Shown: positions 1 through 8,790 of the stretch, one piece after another
Numbering within the stretch: the first letter of the stretch is position 1
Layout of the letters: each line of letters begins with the position of its first letter
Origin: Bacteroidota bacterium
GTDB lineage: Bacteria; Bacteroidota; Bacteroidia; UKL13-3
DNA length: 40,420 nt
Direction: 5' to 3'
NCBI GenBank assembly: GCA_947459415.1
Contig: CANHDN010000007.1
Location: 1-40,420 of the forward strand
Position numbers and translations under genes: made by a program
Notes under the pieces: generated by a model
The model's input: only the letters and a program-made list of their open reading frames with translations
What the model was told of the DNA's origin: nothing
Databases searched by the model: none

Positions 1-255
1 ATTAACGAATTTGTAGCATACTCTAAACTTGCTCCTATGCTGGCTTCTGGTGCATTATCTGCCAAATCTGTAGTGATTGTTAGTTTTGCCCTGTGTGGTT
101 TTGCAAACTTTAGTTCTATTGCCATACAAGTGGGTGGTATTGGTGAGTTAGCACCATCTAGGAGATCAGATTTGGCTAAACTTGGATTCAAGGCACTCAT
201 TGTTGGCACCCTTGCCTCTTACTTGAGCGCAACACTTGCTGGGTTAATGATGTAA
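1..255 (+). CDS. nupC: CNT-family nucleoside transporter, C-terminal fragment
   Basis: Only the last 84 residues are present; the reading frame is open to the left window edge, so the gene starts outside. The fragment begins with INEFVAYSKL, matching the NEFVA(Y/M/F) signature of concentrative nucleoside transporters, and continues with CGFANFSSIAIQVGGIG, a strongly conserved stretch of the same family. Family members import nucleosides with Na+ or H+ across the inner membrane. Hydrophobic stretches at the fragment's middle and end fit the last membrane helices. Its final 12 bases overlap the end of the convergent HsdR-N-like gene. The family call is firm; the symbol is by bacterial analogy and substrate choice cannot be read here. 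Confidence 0.87.
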   Translation: MNEFVAYSKLAPMLASGALSAKSVVIVSFALCGFANFSSIAIQVGGIGELAPSRRSDLAKLGFKALIVGTLASYLSATLAGLMM

Positions 256-693
256 AAAATCTTTTGGAAATGTCTCTAATGGAAGGTATTTACCAATTTC
301 ATCCCAGGCATAAACCTGGTGATTTAGTCCATTTGTGATAAATAAAAAAGGCACCTTAAATACCATATTGTAAGTAGCAATTTGAAATAAGGTTTCACCA
401 GTTAAATTTACCTCTGGCGCTTTGCATTCAATTAACATCGTAGGTTTACCTAAGGTATTATATAATAATACATCAAAACGCTTAGCAAGCTGATTGTATT
501 TAATCATCCGCTCAACCGCAATTAATCCTGCAGGTAAACATTCGGTTTGAACCAAATAGGCAATTACATGTTGCCTGACCCATTCCTCTGCCGTGAGCAG
601 TATCCATTTTTTGCGGATAGGATCGAATATAAATTCCTTTTCTTCTCTTTTACGTATCGAAAAATGATAGCTAGGAAAGTTTAATTGAAACAT
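244..693 (-). CDS. Solitary type I restriction HsdR N-terminal-domain protein (PD-(D/E)xK fold)
   Basis: A 149-residue protein resembling the isolated HsdR N-terminal domain (HSDR_N_2 family) that is widespread as a single-domain protein in Bacteroidota. Visible nuclease-core residues are E36/E37 in TAEEWVRQ, D74 in RFDVLLYN, and E89-x-K91 in LIECKAP, followed by the Q of FQIATYN. This is the usual layout of a PD-(D/E)xK active site. There is no helicase motor, HsdM or HsdS nearby, so it is unlikely to be a working type I restriction subunit. Its role is unknown; DNA repair or processing is only a guess. It converges on the nupC fragment with a 12-base overlap, and its start lies 3 bases past the end of the next secreted-protein gene on the same strand. 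Confidence 0.82.
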   Translation of the reverse strand: MFQLNFPSYHFSIRKREEKEFIFDPIRKKWILLTAEEWVRQHVIAYLVQTECLPAGLIAVERMIKYNQLAKRFDVLLYNTLGKPTMLIECKAPEVNLTGETLFQIATYNMVFKVPFLFITNGLNHQVYAWDEIGKYLPLETFPKDFLHH

Positions 694-695
694 GC

Positions 696-2810
696 TTACT
701 TAATTACAGCAAAACTTCCGCTTTGAATCTCGCCACTTTGGGTATCTTTCACTGTAAACATATAGACACCCGTTGTTAACTGGGTTTTAAAATCGGTTAA
801 AACATCCCAGGCATGTTCTCCTCCACTCATGGTTGTTTTCTCAGGATTACCAAAATTATTACTCCAACCAATTCCCTCTCCTTTATAGACTTCACTATCG
901 TGCCTTAAATTAGCCACCAAATCGCCACTACTCGTATAAATCATTACTTCACAACGTGCAGGCAAATTATAAAAGTATAGTTTTTTGGTTCTAGGCGTAT
1001 TGCCATCCCAAGCTGCCGAAGTTTTATATGGATTAGGGTATACACCAACCTTTTTGGCCGAACCTGCACTAAAATCATTTGGTTTAGTTCCTGGGAAAAC
1101 CCTCATCTCATTTTCTGTGAAAGACGATTCTAAAGTGGGGATTCCTAACAATTTATCTCCCTTATCAAATGCTGTTACAATCACTAAATATTGCCAACCA
1201 TTCGATAAATTATTCATTTCATATTTATAGTGATATTGGGTTGTATCCCCTTCAAATACTTTTGGTTCAGCCAATTTAATAAAATCAAATCCATTATTGA
1301 ATCCAATACCATTAGCGGCAGAATCCCATTGGGCGATCAAATTAGCCTCTGCCAATAAATTCAAACCTAAGTCGTCACCTGGGTTGCTCCGATAAATGCG
1401 ATACCCTTCAAAATCACGAATACGTGTAATGGGATCAACCGAATACTCTGCCCTATTGTTCCAATAGACTTCAATCTTACTCTCACTGGCAATTACTTTT
1501 GTTAGCGGAGACGCTGGTGGTTCAGGCAAAATATATCTATCTAATTTCCCATTTCCATTCAAATCTAAAGCAGCTTGATAAATTCCATCTTCATTGACAT
1601 CCTCACCTAAATAAGTGGCACGTGTTCTTTTAAAATTATCTATCAATTCTTTCCTAGAATCTTTGCTTGAATGGATATTACTAGAACTTGGAGGCAAATA
1701 AGATAATGGTTCTTTCTGTTTGGCAGCCACAAATGCAAGGGCATAAGTAAAAGATTCTCCAGGCTCTATGCTCACCAATGGACCTGCAGACAATAACTGT
1801 AACCAATTGGCAGGTATTCCATTGATGGGGCCATCTCCGCCGTACAACAAGACAGAATCAATACCTTTACTCAATTTTAAATAGCGTTCTTGATCGCTAC
1901 CAGGTGTATTCCAAGGCTCTGCAATGGAGTTAAAGTTCCAAAAATTATAATTCAATTTAGGACTTGGTAAGCCTGCCCTCAAGAAAGTATCTGGTTTATT
2001 CGGATTAAAAAACATGCCACGCCAATCCATTCCTAAAAATTGAATGGCGCCATAGGAGCGCGTAAAATCTATATCATCACCAAAACTTTGATAAGCAAAC
2101 ATGGACATATATTTTGGGTCGACCCCATTTCTACCTTTATTAAAGAATGCCGTACCTGCATCTCGGGTAACATTTACATTGCGCACAACCAAATCGCTGA
2201 AGGCACCTAAATATACTGAATCCCACCTGTTATTAGATGCATTTTTAATGGTGTAATTACAGATTACAAAAAAATCTGCAAAGGGGAAATTCCAAGCATA
2301 AGTCTCTAATTCTATCACAGCACCCAATGGATTTTGGTGACCATTAATAGGAATAGAAGTACCTGGAATAACCACAAAACTATCCGTTTGGGTCATGATA
2401 AAATCTTGATGCGATACCGCGGCAGAAGAAAAATTACTACTATTTGGTAATTTAGATCGTTCCTTAATGGTACTTAATTGGGTAATCTCAAATCCATTTC
2501 CTCCCGTGCTATAACCAGAACTAGCATCCACTGAACTGGTACTAACGCGTACTTGTCCATCTACCAATGCACCAATCCAAATCCCAGCCTCAAAAAGATG
2601 CTCGATGCCACTACCTCGCGGGAATGCCATAGAAGGCGGACCCTGTGTATTGCTTCTTACCGTTGGCCTGCCAAATGTGCCAAAATTATTGATGCTTAAG
2701 CCCATTCTTCCTGTGGTTGTGAACCTACTCTGAGAAGGAACCTGTGCCCAGGCAGAAAACTGAATAAAACACAGGCAAATTATAAATCGGATTTTATTAA
2801 TTAAACTCAT
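696..2810 (-). CDS. Large secreted protein with FN3-like, EF-hand-like and C-terminal sorting-like regions
   Basis: 704 residues from the ATG at 2810; a longer reading from a TTG at 2822 is possible but ATG gives a clean signal peptide (MSLINKIRF...FSAWAQ). No enzyme motif is recognised. Around residues 400-412, DVNEDGIYQAALDLNGNGKLD-like spacing resembles paired calcium-binding EF-hand/dockerin loops. A fibronectin-III-like segment follows (EVYWNN, GYRIYRS). The last ~110 residues begin with GVYPNPYK and contain IYTSSGDLV and end in GVYMFTVKD...FAVIK. This looks like the FlgD/T9SS-style C-terminal beta domain, so export by the type IX system and a surface or released location are inferred. 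It diverges from another secreted-protein gene across 135 bases. No Shine-Dalgarno site is seen. Function is not recognised. Confidence 0.82.
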   Translation of the reverse strand: MSLINKIRFIICLCFIQFSAWAQVPSQSRFTTTGRMGLSINNFGTFGRPTVRSNTQGPPSMAFPRGSGIEHLFEAGIWIGALVDGQVRVSTSSVDASSGYSTGGNGFEITQLSTIKERSKLPNSSNFSSAAVSHQDFIMTQTDSFVVIPGTSIPINGHQNPLGAVIELETYAWNFPFADFFVICNYTIKNASNNRWDSVYLGAFSDLVVRNVNVTRDAGTAFFNKGRNGVDPKYMSMFAYQSFGDDIDFTRSYGAIQFLGMDWRGMFFNPNKPDTFLRAGLPSPKLNYNFWNFNSIAEPWNTPGSDQERYLKLSKGIDSVLLYGGDGPINGIPANWLQLLSAGPLVSIEPGESFTYALAFVAAKQKEPLSYLPPSSSNIHSSKDSRKELIDNFKRTRATYLGEDVNEDGIYQAALDLNGNGKLDRYILPEPPASPLTKVIASESKIEVYWNNRAEYSVDPITRIRDFEGYRIYRSNPGDDLGLNLLAEANLIAQWDSAANGIGFNNGFDFIKLAEPKVFEGDTTQYHYKYEMNNLSNGWQYLVIVTAFDKGDKLLGIPTLESSFTENEMRVFPGTKPNDFSAGSAKKVGVYPNPYKTSAAWDGNTPRTKKLYFYNLPARCEVMIYTSSGDLVANLRHDSEVYKGEGIGWSNNFGNPEKTTMSGGEHAWDVLTDFKTQLTTGVYMFTVKDTQSGEIQSGSFAVIK

Positions 2811-2873
2811 GATAGATTGCAAATATCAACAATTAAAATTTATTCATATAAATTCTATGTAATTTTTAAACAA

Positions 2874-2907
2874 ATTGACCTAAAAAAAGAATAATACCTT
2901 AAATTTG
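2874..2907 (+). promoter_or_regulatory. Promoter candidate for the secreted protein at 2946
   Basis: TAAATTTG at 2900-2907 matches the Bacteroidota -7 consensus TAnnTTTG exactly. ATTG at 2874-2877, 22 bases upstream, is one mismatch from the -33 TTTG. Transcription would start near 2914, about 30 bases before the ATG at 2946. Confidence 0.45.
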
Positions 2908-2945
2908 CGGCTGGCATTTTGCCAAATACAAAACATCTTTCAAGT

Positions 2946-5393
2946 ATGAAAAAATTATTACTAAGTTTCTGCGTGCTCCTGCTAAGCATATTAGCAAATG
3001 CGCAAAATCCGTATCCGGTGCTTCCCATAGACACGGTACAATTTGTTAACATGAATAAGCTAAGTGCTTCATTCCCCAACGATTCTTCAGACTATGTAAA
3101 TCCGTTTTTTAAGGATAGTATTTACAGAGATACCGTTCGTTTTGATGGGATTGTATTGTTTGACCCAAGATTATATGGATTAAGCACAAGTAGAAAAGCA
3201 ACGGTACTTTCTGCAGATACTTTTGGAAGACCTTGGGGTGGTATTGAAATTATGTGTGAACCAGCTGGGAGCGGTAGAACCTTGCCACAATTATTAAACG
3301 ACAACAAGTTTTATGATAATCTAAAGCCAGGTACCCGTGTTAGAGCAACAGGTGTGATAAGAACATTTAGAGGAACGGCTCCTGCAGGCACCAAACAAGG
3401 ACAAAGCCAAGTAAATATGGTAAGAGCCAATGTTAATTGGGATAATGGCATAGAAATTTTGGATTTGGAACCTAAAAAAGTAACAGCAACACCTATTAAT
3501 ATTGATTCATTAATGACAGGTAATGCAGGTATTGGCCAAGTTCAGGTAAAAGCAAGCGGCGAAAAATGGGAAGGTTCTTATGTTGAATTACAAAATGTAA
3601 CTGTATTTTCTCGCCAAGCAAGTGGTAGCCGTTGGTTCTGGAGCATTGCAGATGATAAAGGTAATGCCATAGATGTTGGAGATTTCTCTGCTTGGTTCAG
3701 AAATGATAATAACTCTGATAGCGTTTTGGCTCCAGGAAGATTTTCTCCGCCATTACCAGGTACGCGTATTAGCTTTGTAAGAGGGGTAATTATAGAATCT
3801 GTAATTGGTGGCCAGTACCGATTTACCATTGCGCCATTGTTACCTTCAGATATTGGTCCTATAAGCTATACTCCGCCAACCATTACTTCTAGAGATAGAA
3901 CACCAGTTATTGCAAGATCAACGGATTCTGTTGGGGTTTTAGTAAAGGTTCAGCAAGGTTCTGCTAGGGTAAGTAATGTAAAATTGTTTTATGCAGTAGG
4001 ATACAGTAATAATACTTTTGATTCTGTTACTTTAACCAGAAATACCTTACCTAACGATACCATGCAATTCTTTGGATTTATTCCTGCACAAGCAAATGGT
4101 TCCATTGTAAAATATTTTGTTCGCCCTACCGATGCAAATGGTTTCTTCACAAATTCTCCAAATGCAACAGGTGATTTTAATGCCTACCGAGTAAACGATG
4201 CAGGCATTGCTAGTATTCAAGATTTACAATTTAGTCCATACCCAAATAATCAAACCATTTGGAACAATGATAGTATTACTGGTGTTGATATTAGAGGTAT
4301 TGTTACAGCTACCAACATGATTCAGCAAACTACCAACATTTTAACAGTACAAAATGGAACTGGAACAAACAGTGCCATTATTGTAAACAGAACGAGTGGC
4401 GATGGCACTGGAACTTGGAAAGTTGGTGACTCCGTTTCTATAACAGACTTCAGAATTAGAGAGTCTTTTGGTATGACTACTTTAAATAGTATCAAAGGAA
4501 ATATTATTTCTTCTGGAAATACTTTACCAGCCTACACCACCTTAAATATGGATACCATTGCAGCAATTAGTGCATCATCTGCTCGCCGCTCAGAATTGGC
4601 TCCCTATGAAGGAATGTTATTGCGTTTTGACAGTGTATTTGTGGTAAATACCAATGCAGATGCTCCTTCAAACTTTGGTGAATTTGTAATTAACAACGAT
4701 GTTACCAAAACAACTGGTTTAAGAATAGACGATATTAGCACGCGCCTACCAGATAATTTTAATACCAATTTAGTAACAGGTCAATTTATGGGAAAAGTTC
4801 AAGGTATATTAACCTTAACTTTTAGCAACTGGAAATTACAACCAAGAGATAGCAACGATTTAGATTTCTCTGGTGCTCCAGATACAGAAAAACCAGTAAT
4901 TACTTTAATAGGCAACAACCCAGATTCAGTGTTACTAAATACTTCTTGGGTAGATGCAGGTGTAACTGTCACAGATAATAAAGATGTATTAGTTACGGTT
5001 CAAAAATTCGGATCAGTAGATACTGCCAAAGTAGGTGTATACATTATTTCATATGTGGCTACAGATAAAGCTGGCAACAAAGACTCAATTACCAGAACTG
5101 TTGTAGTATACCAAACGGTTGGTTTGAACCAAAACGAATTGAGTTATGCCAAAATTAATTTGTTCCCTAACCCTGCTAAAGAGCAATTAAATTTAAGCGT
5201 TTCGGGCATTAAAACATTGCCTTTAACCGCTCAAATTTTAGATATTAGTGGAAGAGTATTATTAGGTAAAACATTTAACGAAAGCACTGTAAACCACAGC
5301 TTCGACTTAAATGAGTTAAGCAATGGTATTTACTTCTGCAACATACAATCTGAAAATGGCTCTAGAACCATTAAGTTTGTAGTTAGCAAATAA
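2946..5393 (+). CDS. Multidomain secreted protein with DUF5011-like Ig domain and T9SS sorting domain
   Basis: 815 residues from the ATG at 2946, preferred over an in-frame TTG at 2919 because MKKLLLSFCVLLLSILANAQ is a complete signal peptide. Two OB-fold-like segments (about residues 50-300 and 440-580, the second with GIVTATNM...LTVQNGTG and WKVGDSVSI) resemble those in secreted nuclease-associated and lamin-tail proteins. A beta-sandwich-like segment lies between them (about 318-425). Residues ~646-723 resemble DUF5011/HYR Ig modules (DTEKPVITLIG, VDAGVTVTDN, YVATDKAGN). Residues ~737-815 are a T9SS type A sorting domain (INLFPNPAK, ILDISGRVL, GIYFCNI, KFVVSK). No catalytic nuclease residues were recognised, so it may be a binding or scaffold protein on the cell surface. 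A strong terminator follows. Confidence 0.85.
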   Translation: MKKLLLSFCVLLLSILANAQNPYPVLPIDTVQFVNMNKLSASFPNDSSDYVNPFFKDSIYRDTVRFDGIVLFDPRLYGLSTSRKATVLSADTFGRPWGGIEIMCEPAGSGRTLPQLLNDNKFYDNLKPGTRVRATGVIRTFRGTAPAGTKQGQSQVNMVRANVNWDNGIEILDLEPKKVTATPINIDSLMTGNAGIGQVQVKASGEKWEGSYVELQNVTVFSRQASGSRWFWSIADDKGNAIDVGDFSAWFRNDNNSDSVLAPGRFSPPLPGTRISFVRGVIIESVIGGQYRFTIAPLLPSDIGPISYTPPTITSRDRTPVIARSTDSVGVLVKVQQGSARVSNVKLFYAVGYSNNTFDSVTLTRNTLPNDTMQFFGFIPAQANGSIVKYFVRPTDANGFFTNSPNATGDFNAYRVNDAGIASIQDLQFSPYPNNQTIWNNDSITGVDIRGIVTATNMIQQTTNILTVQNGTGTNSAIIVNRTSGDGTGTWKVGDSVSITDFRIRESFGMTTLNSIKGNIISSGNTLPAYTTLNMDTIAAISASSARRSELAPYEGMLLRFDSVFVVNTNADAPSNFGEFVINNDVTKTTGLRIDDISTRLPDNFNTNLVTGQFMGKVQGILTLTFSNWKLQPRDSNDLDFSGAPDTEKPVITLIGNNPDSVLLNTSWVDAGVTVTDNKDVLVTVQKFGSVDTAKVGVYIISYVATDKAGNKDSITRTVVVYQTVGLNQNELSYAKINLFPNPAKEQLNLSVSGIKTLPLTAQILDISGRVLLGKTFNESTVNHSFDLNELSNGIYFCNIQSENGSRTIKFVVSK

Positions 5394-5420
5394 GGATATT
5401 TTTTAAAAATAGTCTGATTT

Positions 5421-5461
5421 AAAAAAGAGGCTGTCTCCAAAAAGACAGCCTCTTTTTTTTT
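5421..5461 (+). terminator. Rho-independent terminator after the DUF5011/T9SS gene
   Basis: Perfect 11-bp arms AGAGGCTGTCT (5426-5436) and AGACAGCCTCT (5443-5453) with a 6-base loop, flanked by an A-run before and a long T-run after. The flanking A/T runs make it potentially bidirectional, but no gene converges on it. Confidence 0.9.
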
Positions 5462-5519
5462 GAAATAATAAGTTAAATATACTCGTTTTTACATGTGTAA
5501 ACACTTTTCAGTTTAAAAC

Positions 5520-5562
5520 AAAGTGCCAAATTTGCATACACAATCGCCTGGCCAGGCACTTT
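5520..5562. promoter_or_regulatory. Competing inverted repeats in the ssb upstream region
   Basis: AAAGTGCC (5520-5527) and GGCACTTT (5555-5562) form an 8-bp inverted repeat. Inside it lies GCCTGGCCAGGC (5546-5557), a perfect 12-bp palindrome that shares bases 5555-5557 with the right arm. The two pairings exclude each other in part. The block ends 31 bases before the ssb ATG. An operator or leader structure is possible; no factor can be named. Confidence 0.4.
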
Positions 5563-5593
5563 ATCCTATGTTAAACAATAAAAAAAACAAAAC

Positions 5594-5944
5594 ATGTCAA
5601 ACCTCAAAAACAGCGTTAGGCTGATGGGCCATTTAGGGCAAAACCCAGAATTACGCACTACTCCTACAGGCAAGAAAGTTGCCAACTTCTCTTTAGCCAC
5701 CAATGAAAGTTACACAGATGTAAATGGCGAAAAAGTGACTGAAACTATGTGGCACAATTTAATTGCTTGGGGACGCCAAGCAGACCTTGCAGAAAAATAC
5801 CTAGAGAAAGGCAAAGAAATTTGCATTGAGGGTAAAATCTCTAATAGAAATTATGTAGACAAAAATGGCATCAAAAAATATGTCACAGAAATAATTGTCT
5901 CAGATATTCTTATGCTTGGGGCTAAAGAAAAAAGAGTTGCCTAA
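5594..5944 (+). CDS. ssb: Single-stranded DNA-binding protein, short form
   Basis: 116 residues forming one OB fold: NSVRLMGHLGQNPELR, KVANFSLATNESY, MWHNLIAWGRQAD, YLEKGKEICIEGKI and KYVTEIIVSDILML are typical SSB segments in the usual order. SSB coats single-stranded DNA in replication, repair and recombination. The protein ends LGAKEKRVA, without the linker and acidic tip (DDDIPF-like) through which most bacterial SSBs recruit partners. It may therefore be an auxiliary SSB, with a full-length copy elsewhere. The ATG is preceded by an A-rich stretch and no Shine-Dalgarno site. It has its own terminator and lies just upstream of recA, a meaningful pairing for recombination. Confidence 0.92.
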   Translation: MSNLKNSVRLMGHLGQNPELRTTPTGKKVANFSLATNESYTDVNGEKVTETMWHNLIAWGRQADLAEKYLEKGKEICIEGKISNRNYVDKNGIKKYVTEIIVSDILMLGAKEKRVA

Positions 5945-5967
5945 AAATTAGATTGATTAATAAATTT

Positions 5968-6003
5968 CATGGTGTGTTAATTTGATTACACACCATGTTT
6001 TTT
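5968..6003 (+). terminator. Rho-independent terminator after ssb
   Basis: CATGGTGTGT (5968-5977) pairs perfectly with ACACACCATG (5988-5997) across a 10-base AT-rich loop, followed by six T. It separates ssb from recA. Confidence 0.8.
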
Positions 6004-6137
6004 GTTAAATAAATTAACATAATTTGGATTAAATAATCTACATTTTTTATTAAAGTATTGATTTACAATATATTGAAATTGGTAAAACTTGTGGATACTA
6101 TTCCTCATTAATTAGTCAAAAACTCAAAAAATCACCC

Positions 6138-6145
6138 TAATTTTG
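6138..6145 (+). promoter_or_regulatory. Possible recA -7 element
   Basis: TAATTTTG matches TAnnTTTG and lies 21 bases before the recA ATG at 6167. No good TTTG is found 19-21 bases upstream, and no LexA-like operator was recognised, so the call is weak. Confidence 0.35.
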
Positions 6146-6166
6146 AATTCAATAAAATTAACAAGC

Positions 6167-7201
6167 ATGAGTAGCACAGATGTAAAAGAAAAACTAAAAG
6201 CCCTTCAACTTACCATAGATAAATTAGATAAAGCTTATGGTAAAGGGACAGTCATGAAAATGAGCGACCAAAAGGTAGATGATATTGAAGCACTATCTAC
6301 TGGCTCTCTTTCATTAGATATAGCCCTTGGAATTGGAGGCTTGCCAACTGGAAGAATTATAGAAATTTACGGACCAGAATCTTCAGGTAAAACAACTTTA
6401 TCTATGCATGCCATTGCAGAATCGCAAAGAAAAGGTGGCATCGCAGCTTTTATTGATGCAGAGCATGCCTTTGATAGAAATTATGCCGAAAAACTGGGCA
6501 TCGATATTGAAAACCTAATTATCTCCCAACCAGATGATGGTGAGCAAGCATTAGAAATTGCGGATGCCTTAATCCGCTCAGGAGCCATTGACATCATCGT
6601 AATAGATTCTGTTGCTGCCCTTGTTCCTAAAGCTGAATTAGAAGGAGATATGGGAGATAGCAAAATGGGACTGCAAGCCAGGTTAATGAGTCAGGCACTC
6701 AGGAAACTAACAGGCACCATTAATAAAACTGGTTGTATCTGTATTTTTATTAATCAGTTACGTGATAAAATTGGTGTAATGTTTGGAAGTCCGGAAACAA
6801 CTACCGGTGGAAATGCATTAAAATTTTACTCATCTGTTCGCTTAGATATCCGCAGAATTGGACAAATAAAAGATGGTTTGGATATTGTAGGTAATCGCAC
6901 CAAAGTAAAGGTAGCTAAAAACAAAGTTGCTCCTCCATTCCGTACGGTAGAATTTGATATTATTTATGGAGAAGGAATCTCAAAATTAGGCGAAATCATT
7001 GACTTAGGAGTAGATTTAGAAATCATCAAAAAATCTGGATCTTGGTTCAGCTACAACGAAACTAAATTGGGTCAGGGAAGAGATGCCGTTAAGCAACTAT
7101 TAACAGACAACCCAGAATTAAGTCAAGAAATAGAAGGTTTAATTAGAGCAAAATCTGGTGGAGGAGAAATTTTCAAATCTAAACCAGGCGAAGCAGATTA
7201 G
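6167..7201 (+). CDS. recA: Recombinase RecA
   Basis: 344 residues from the ATG at 6167 ([10 protein letters not shown]); an in-frame TTG at 6143 is less likely. Walker A is GPESSGKT at residues 69-76. Walker B region [15 protein letters not shown], loop regions [14 protein letters not shown] and [14 protein letters not shown] are all present, as is the C-terminal small domain ending in KPGEAD. RecA forms ATP-dependent filaments on single-stranded DNA for strand exchange and SOS signalling. Length and motifs are normal. It has its own terminator against the convergent YceI gene, so it is probably monocistronic. Confidence 0.98.
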   Translation: MSSTDVKEKLKALQLTIDKLDKAYGKGTVMKMSDQKVDDIEALSTGSLSLDIALGIGGLPTGRIIEIYGPESSGKTTLSMHAIAESQRKGGIAAFIDAEHAFDRNYAEKLGIDIENLIISQPDDGEQALEIADALIRSGAIDIIVIDSVAALVPKAELEGDMGDSKMGLQARLMSQALRKLTGTINKTGCICIFINQLRDKIGVMFGSPETTTGGNALKFYSSVRLDIRRIGQIKDGLDIVGNRTKVKVAKNKVAPPFRTVEFDIIYGEGISKLGEIIDLGVDLEIIKKSGSWFSYNETKLGQGRDAVKQLLTDNPELSQEIEGLIRAKSGGGEIFKSKPGEAD

Positions 7202-7230
7202 TATTCATTGATAAGCTTTGATTGCATTAC

Positions 7231-7270
7231 AAAAAAAAGAGGTTAACTGAATCAGTTAACCTCTTTTTTT
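7231..7270. terminator. Bidirectional terminator between recA and the YceI gene
   Basis: GAGGTTAACTGA (7239-7250) is mirrored by TCAGTTAACCTC (7252-7263); the innermost bases must open to form the loop. Eight A precede and seven T follow, so it can stop both recA and the convergent minus-strand operon. Confidence 0.9.
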
Positions 7271-7289
7271 ATGTAAAGATATATTTGGC

Positions 7290-7835
7290 TTATTTCTTAG
7301 GTGCCAAAGTAGCGGATACCTTAACGTCTAATTCTTCAGCAATTTTACTTACTACAATAGTTGGAATTTGAATGTTATGCTCAACATTTTTTACTTTAAA
7401 TGAACTTTCTATTTGTGGCACACCATTCACAATTTTCACTAAGCCTTGAATGGTTCTTTCCTTCTCAACCCCATGTATCATTAATTTCCCAACTACATTT
7501 ACAGTATGCTCGGCATCTTTTGTCCAATCTATAGGTTCAGATAACTTACCAACAAAAGTACTTTTTGGATACTTTTCACTCTCCATATATTTCTCATTAA
7601 AATGCTCTTGCATCAATTTATTTGGAAAATTAAAGCTGGTGTTGTTAATGCTAAAAGCAATTGCTTGGGTTTGGGTGTTTACTACCATTAACCCTGTATT
7701 GGTTTCTGCATTAATATCCTCTACTGGTGTTTTAGAGAAAAAAGAAACTTTTGCTGCAGCGGTAGAATACAATTGCGCAAAACTAAAAAATGAGCTGAAC
7801 ATAACAGCCAAGAACAAAGCCAATTTACGATTCAT
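7290..7835 (-). CDS. YceI-family periplasmic protein
   Basis: 181 residues with a signal peptide ending FFSFAQ. The YceI lipocalin-like pattern is visible: YSTAAAKVSFFSKTPVEDI at the N-terminus, MVVNTQTQAIAFSI, NEKYMESEKYPKSTF, and GKLMIHGVEKERTI. Family members bind isoprenoids or other amphipathic molecules in the periplasm and often sit beside cytochrome genes. Here it is the last gene of a minus-strand run behind a DUF5777 barrel and three haem lipoproteins, 54 bases after the barrel gene. A role in carrying a quinone-like lipid for that cluster is an inference from context. No promoter was found in the 54-base gap. Confidence 0.88.
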   Translation of the reverse strand: MNRKLALFLAVMFSSFFSFAQLYSTAAAKVSFFSKTPVEDINAETNTGLMVVNTQTQAIAFSINNTSFNFPNKLMQEHFNEKYMESEKYPKSTFVGKLSEPIDWTKDAEHTVNVVGKLMIHGVEKERTIQGLVKIVNGVPQIESSFKVKNVEHNIQIPTIVVSKIAEELDVKVSATLAPKK

Positions 7836-7889
7836 ATGTGTGTTAATTTATTATTTTTATACTAATCAAAAACCCTACCAACTATAAAA

Positions 7890-8786
7890 CTATTTTTTAT
7901 CAAACGAAAAAGTTCTGCTAACATTAAATCCTAATCTAACTGCCATATTCTCCCAAGAACCTGCAGTTTCTGCAATTTGGTGTTGCTCTAACATACCCAA
8001 ACTATTACTCAACATGAGTTGAAAAACATGACCACCCGTTTCAATGTCTACACCAAGACCCAGGTAATCATATAATTTTTGCCCAGCCCTATTAGGCACA
8101 TCACGACCATTCAATCTTGAATAATATTCTATATTCAGTCGAATACTTCGGTTCAGCTTAATACTTGCCGCCGTACCTAAAGCAAAAATGGTGTTTGGAT
8201 CGGCCGTGCGCCTCACTAAATTATAGTGCACAAGCGTAGGTGAAACCTGCAGACTAAGTTTATCTCCAAACTTTTTAGCCAATATTATTTGATTAAGAAA
8301 ACTTAATCTAGAGGTAAAAAAATTTTGTCTTTGAGGAAAATCCCATGTCAATGTGTTTACAGCCATATTACCATAATATCCCATGCTAACAGGCATTCCG
8401 CCTTTACCTTTACTTTGACCAAAAAATTTAACTTTTAAATTAGCATCATAGGTTTTACCAAATGAACTGCGGGCTAAACCTGCTTGAATTTTGTTTGTAA
8501 TACCATAATCAAAAGCCAATCTAATATTAGCTTGATCCAATCCCCATAACTGATATGCACCACCATTTAATTCCCCAAACCGATGTAAAATGACAAAATT
8601 CAAATGCTTCGCTGCCACGTGTTCAATACTCTGACCATTTACAACACGCGTAGATTTAAAAGTAGCAAAAACTAGAACTGGTTTTTTATCAGATTCTGCG
8701 TCTAACATTCCCAATAAATCTTCTTGGGCATTGCTTATTTTAGTAAATCCCAGCAGCAAAATAAGTAAATAGATATATTTTCTCAT
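7890..8786 (-). CDS. DUF5777-family outer-membrane beta-barrel protein
   Basis: 298 residues with a signal peptide (MRKYIYLLILLLGFTKISNAQ). It resembles the DUF5777 barrel family of Bacteroidota: KPVLVFATFKSTRVVNGQSIE near the start, then HVAAKHLNFVILHRFGELNGG, and many alternating amphipathic strands such as KIQAGLARSSFGKTYDANLKVKF-type segments, ending in NVSRTFSFDKK. An outer-membrane location is likely. Its start is 4 bases after the stop of a haem lipoprotein gene, so the genes are surely cotranscribed. The neighbourhood suggests a porin-like partner for the cytochromes or a channel for their substrate; no direct functional residue can be pointed to. Confidence 0.82.
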   Translation of the reverse strand: MRKYIYLLILLLGFTKISNAQEDLLGMLDAESDKKPVLVFATFKSTRVVNGQSIEHVAAKHLNFVILHRFGELNGGAYQLWGLDQANIRLAFDYGITNKIQAGLARSSFGKTYDANLKVKFFGQSKGKGGMPVSMGYYGNMAVNTLTWDFPQRQNFFTSRLSFLNQIILAKKFGDKLSLQVSPTLVHYNLVRRTADPNTIFALGTAASIKLNRSIRLNIEYYSRLNGRDVPNRAGQKLYDYLGLGVDIETGGHVFQLMLSNSLGMLEQHQIAETAGSWENMAVRLGFNVSRTFSFDKK

Positions 8787-8790
8787 GATA

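Noticed and set aside
2811-2822. Upstream TTG start for the secreted protein ending at 696
   Set aside because: The ATG at 2810 gives a better signal peptide; the same reasoning applies to TTG starts before recA, rplC, rpsQ and the gene at 2946.
7450-7887. A 145-residue plus-strand frame over the YceI gene
   Set aside because: It is antisense to a recognised YceI gene and runs into the recA-side convergent region without any promoter or family match.
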